A stretch of 64,000 nucleotides of DNA from Vescimonas cirricatena. Lineage in GTDB: Bacteria; Bacillota; Clostridia; Oscillospirales; Oscillospiraceae. The position numbers and the translations under genes were made by a program. The stretch spans positions 1 through 64,000 of the forward strand of contig NZ_JAJEPW010000004.1 in the NCBI RefSeq assembly GCF_020687045.1. Reading direction: 5' to 3'. How positions within the stretch are numbered: position 1 is the first letter of the stretch; each line of letters begins with the position of its first letter. Shown here piece by piece: positions 62,003 through 64,000 of this stretch. The notes under the pieces were generated by a model. That model was not told the origin of the DNA. It made no database searches and saw only the letters and a program-made list of their open reading frames with translations.

Positions 62003-62737
62003 TCAGTCCTGCTGCCAGTTGTGCCACACGTTCTGGACGTCCTCGTTGTCCTCCAGCATATCAATGAGCTTGTTCATGCTCTTGACGTCGTCCTCGCCGG
62101 TCATGGTGACGTAGTTCTGGGGCACCATCTCGATCTCGGCGCTTTCAAAGGTGTAGCCCTTGTCCTCCAGGGCCTTGACCACGTCGTTGAAGCTGTCGGG
62201 ATCGGTGGTGATCTCGAACACGGGGCCGTCGGGGGAGAAATCCTCGGCGCCGGCGTCCAGCGCGTCCATCATGACGGTGTCCTCGTCCAGCTCGCCGTCC
62301 TCGTTGTCGATGACGATAACGCCCTTGCGGTCGAAGGACCAGGACACGCAGCCCTGGGCGCCCATGCCCTTGCCGTACTTATCGAAATAGTGCCGGATCT
62401 CGGGGGCGGTGCGCTGGCGGTTGTCGGTCAGGGCCTCCACGATGACGGCCACGCCGCAGGGGCCGTAGCCCTCGTAGGTGACGGACTCGTAGTTATCGGT
62501 GTTGCCGGAGCCCAGCGCCTTGTCGATGGTGCGCTTGATGTTGTCGTTGGGCATATTGGCCGCCTTGGCCTTGGCCACCACGGTGGCCAGACGGGAGTTA
62601 TTGGCGGGGTCGCCGCTGCCGCCCTGCTTGACGGCCACGATGATCTCCTTGGCGATCTTGGTGAAGGTGGCGGAGCGCTTGGCATCGGCCGCGCCCTTGG
62701 TTTTCTGAATATTGTGCCACTTGGAATGTCCGGACAT
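62003..62737 (-). CDS. YebC/PmpR-family protein
   Basis: 244 residues: MSGHSKWHNIQKTKGAADAKRS start, NMPNDNIKRTIDKALG, GPCGVAVIVEALTDN and EKGYTFESAEIEMVPQNYV, all YebC landmarks. Family members act as transcription regulators or in translation of proline-rich stretches. Confidence 0.95.
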   Translation of the reverse strand: MSGHSKWHNIQKTKGAADAKRSATFTKIAKEIIVAVKQGGSGDPANNSRLATVVAKAKAANMPNDNIKRTIDKALGSGNTDNYESVTYEGYGPCGVAVIVEALTDNRQRTAPEIRHYFDKYGKGMGAQGCVSWSFDRKGVIVIDNEDGELDEDTVMMDALDAGAEDFSPDGPVFEITTDPDSFNDVVKALEDKGYTFESAEIEMVPQNYVTMTGEDDVKSMNKLIDMLEDNEDVQNVWHNWQQD

Positions 62738-62741
62738 GTGA

Positions 62742-63533
62742 TTACTCTCCTTCGGTCATGTAGTATTGCACGGCGTCGTGATGGACCGCCGATTTTAAGA
62801 CGCGGATATCGGGAAACGCTTTTTGCAGGCGGCGCACCACCTCGGCGCACACCACGTCCTCCGTGGGGAAGTGCCCCGCGTCGATGAGGTTGAGGCCCTG
62901 GGTGTCCAAAAAGTCGTTATACCGCAGGTCGCTGGTGACAAAGGTATCGCACCCCTGGGCCAGTGCCTGGGGGATATATTCGCCGCAGGCTCCGCCGCCC
63001 ACGGCCACCCGGCGCACGGGCCGTCCGCCGCTGCGGTATCGCAGGCCCCTGCAACCTAATGATTTTACCACATCATGCAGGAACTGTTCAAGGGGTTTTT
63101 CGCAAGAAAGTGTGCCGATGCGGCCAATTTTTTGTTCATTCAGCGGAATCGTGTCCGTCAGCCCCAGGGCCTTGGCCAGCTGATCGTTGACGCCGCCCTC
63201 CGCCGCGTCCAGATTGGTGTGCATACAGATGGCGGACAGGTCATGGCGCACCAGGTACGTCAGAAGCCCCCCCAGACGGGTGTCATCCCGGAGAGTCTGC
63301 ATCTCCTGCTCATGCCAGCGGACGTTCATCACCGGGTGATGTGCCACGATCAGGTCCGCCCCTAGCTCCGCCGCCTCCGCCGCCACGGCGGGGGTTACGT
63401 CCAGGGCTGCCAGCACCCGGCGGACCTCCCGGTCCCCCCGGCCCACCAGCAGGCCCACATTGTCCCAGCTCTCCGCCGTTTCCCGGGGAGCCCAGGCATA
63501 CAGAAAGGTTTCGATGTCCCGTACCGTGGTCAT
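62742..63533 (-). CDS. Nif3-like dinuclear metal-centre protein
   Basis: 263 residues: SWDNVGLLVGRGD, VAHHPVM (metal His pair), HTNLDAAEGGVNDQLA, VAVGGGACGEY and a C-terminal GHFPTE. Hexameric Nif3 family, often next to trmK as here (4-base overlap). Confidence 0.92.
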   Translation of the reverse strand: MTTVRDIETFLYAWAPRETAESWDNVGLLVGRGDREVRRVLAALDVTPAVAAEAAELGADLIVAHHPVMNVRWHEQEMQTLRDDTRLGGLLTYLVRHDLSAICMHTNLDAAEGGVNDQLAKALGLTDTIPLNEQKIGRIGTLSCEKPLEQFLHDVVKSLGCRGLRYRSGGRPVRRVAVGGGACGEYIPQALAQGCDTFVTSDLRYNDFLDTQGLNLIDAGHFPTEDVVCAEVVRRLQKAFPDIRVLKSAVHHDAVQYYMTEGE

Positions 63534-64000
63534 TTCAGCGTCTCCTTCTTCTTTTCCAGGGCGGCGATCAGCTGCGGCAGGGTCCCGCAGTCCGCCCCTT
63601 CCCTGCTGTGCCCCAGGCCGTCCAGCCGGCGGCGCAGACGGTGCAGCTGTGCCTCCAGATAATCGCCGTACAGCGGGTCCCCCTCCAGATGCAGGCCGCC
63701 GTACAGCCGGACCTCATCCGGGGTAAAGGGCTCCCCTGCCGTCATTTGCAGCACCACATAGAGCTTGCCCTTGTCCCACACCAGCCGCTCGTCCCGGCAG
63801 ACATAGCCGTTTTCCGAAATCCAGCGGCGCAGCAGCTCCACCTTGGTCTGGGGCTGCAGCAGCAGGGTGCAGCCGGAGGTCCGGGGCCAGGGGCTATCCG
63901 TCAGGATCTGTATGATCGTCTCGCCGCCCATACCGGCTATGACCACCGTGTCCGCCTCATGGGGGGCAATGCCCCGCAGACCGTCGCACAGGCGCAGGTC
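63530..64000 (-). CDS. trmK: tRNA (adenine22-N1)-methyltransferase (5' partial)
   Basis: At least 156 residues; the frame stays open to the window edge (DLRLCDGLRGIAPHEADTVVIAGMGGETI). AGMGGETI, LLQPQT and the following WISENGY are TrmK landmarks. The SAM-binding N-terminus lies outside the window. Confidence 0.88.
   Translation of the reverse strand, partial: DLRLCDGLRGIAPHEADTVVIAGMGGETIIQILTDSPWPRTSGCTLLLQPQTKVELLRRWISENGYVCRDERLVWDKGKLYVVLQMTAGEPFTPDEVRLYGGLHLEGDPLYGDYLEAQLHRLRRRLDGLGHSREGADCGTLPQLIAALEKKKETLK

Overview
The window looks like a chromosomal segment of an anaerobic, high-GC gut Firmicute of the Oscillospiraceae/Ruminococcaceae type. The evidence is a crt-hbd-bcd-etfB-etfA butyrate operon, a phosphate butyryltransferase-like gene, GC-rich host genes, and a stack of Clostridia-type integrative elements that use large serine recombinases. 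Species cannot be named from this sequence.

Layout. (1) 1-2799: right end of one integrative element (element A): a sigma-region-4-like protein, a structured intergenic block, TnpW and serine recombinase A. (2) 2800-2832: a tiny remnant of a Maff2-family conjugation gene. (3) About 2833-15036: an integrative mobilizable element (IME B) with TnpV, an AT-rich accessory block (NTF2-like, GyrI-like, TfoX-like, DUF3781, GNAT), a MobQ relaxase with a candidate oriT, a CHC2 primase, a VapE-type helicase and serine recombinase B. It lies against the 3' end of a Maff2 gene. (4) 15040-28000: the conjugation core of a larger element (ICE C): Maff2 fragment, VirB6/TrbL-like protein, SpoVG-like protein, two DNA methyltransferases, PrgI, VirB4, NlpC/P60 hydrolase, DUF4315, DUF4366, Cys-rich proteins, MobC and a MobP-type relaxase. 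(5) 28009-36512: ICE cargo: XRE and AraC regulators, an ECF transporter (MptD, EcfT, fused EcfA), two half-size ABC exporter-fold proteins and a DtxR-type regulator, most likely a metal or metallophore uptake island. (6) 36977-39970: right end of ICE C, with a second copy of the sigma-like/structured block and recombinase C. (7) 39973-41081: insertion scar: the 3' end of an OLD/TOPRIM-like ATPase, an antisense recombinase remnant and a truncated lipoprotein gene. (8) 41089-49419: a mosaic family of Cys-motif lipoproteins sharing a duplicated promoter and leader peptides, ending in an ABC ATPase and a large permease. (9) 49461-64000: ordinary chromosome: SLC13 permease, butyrate operon, trmB, tatD, a MalY/PatB aminotransferase, ptb, rpmB, a phosphoribosyltransferase, yebC, nif3 and trmK.

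The most striking unexplained feature is a family of 12 copies (11 good, 1 degenerate) of a 23-25 bp palindrome built on GGGACA, three bases, TGTCCC. It is scattered through the backbones of elements A and C, sits at gene boundaries or inside the first or last codons of genes, and is absent from the cargo, almost absent from IME B, and not seen in the host chromosome. A second is a two-hairpin block duplicated between sigma-like gene and recombinase in elements A and C, with a compensatory base-pair change in its stem.
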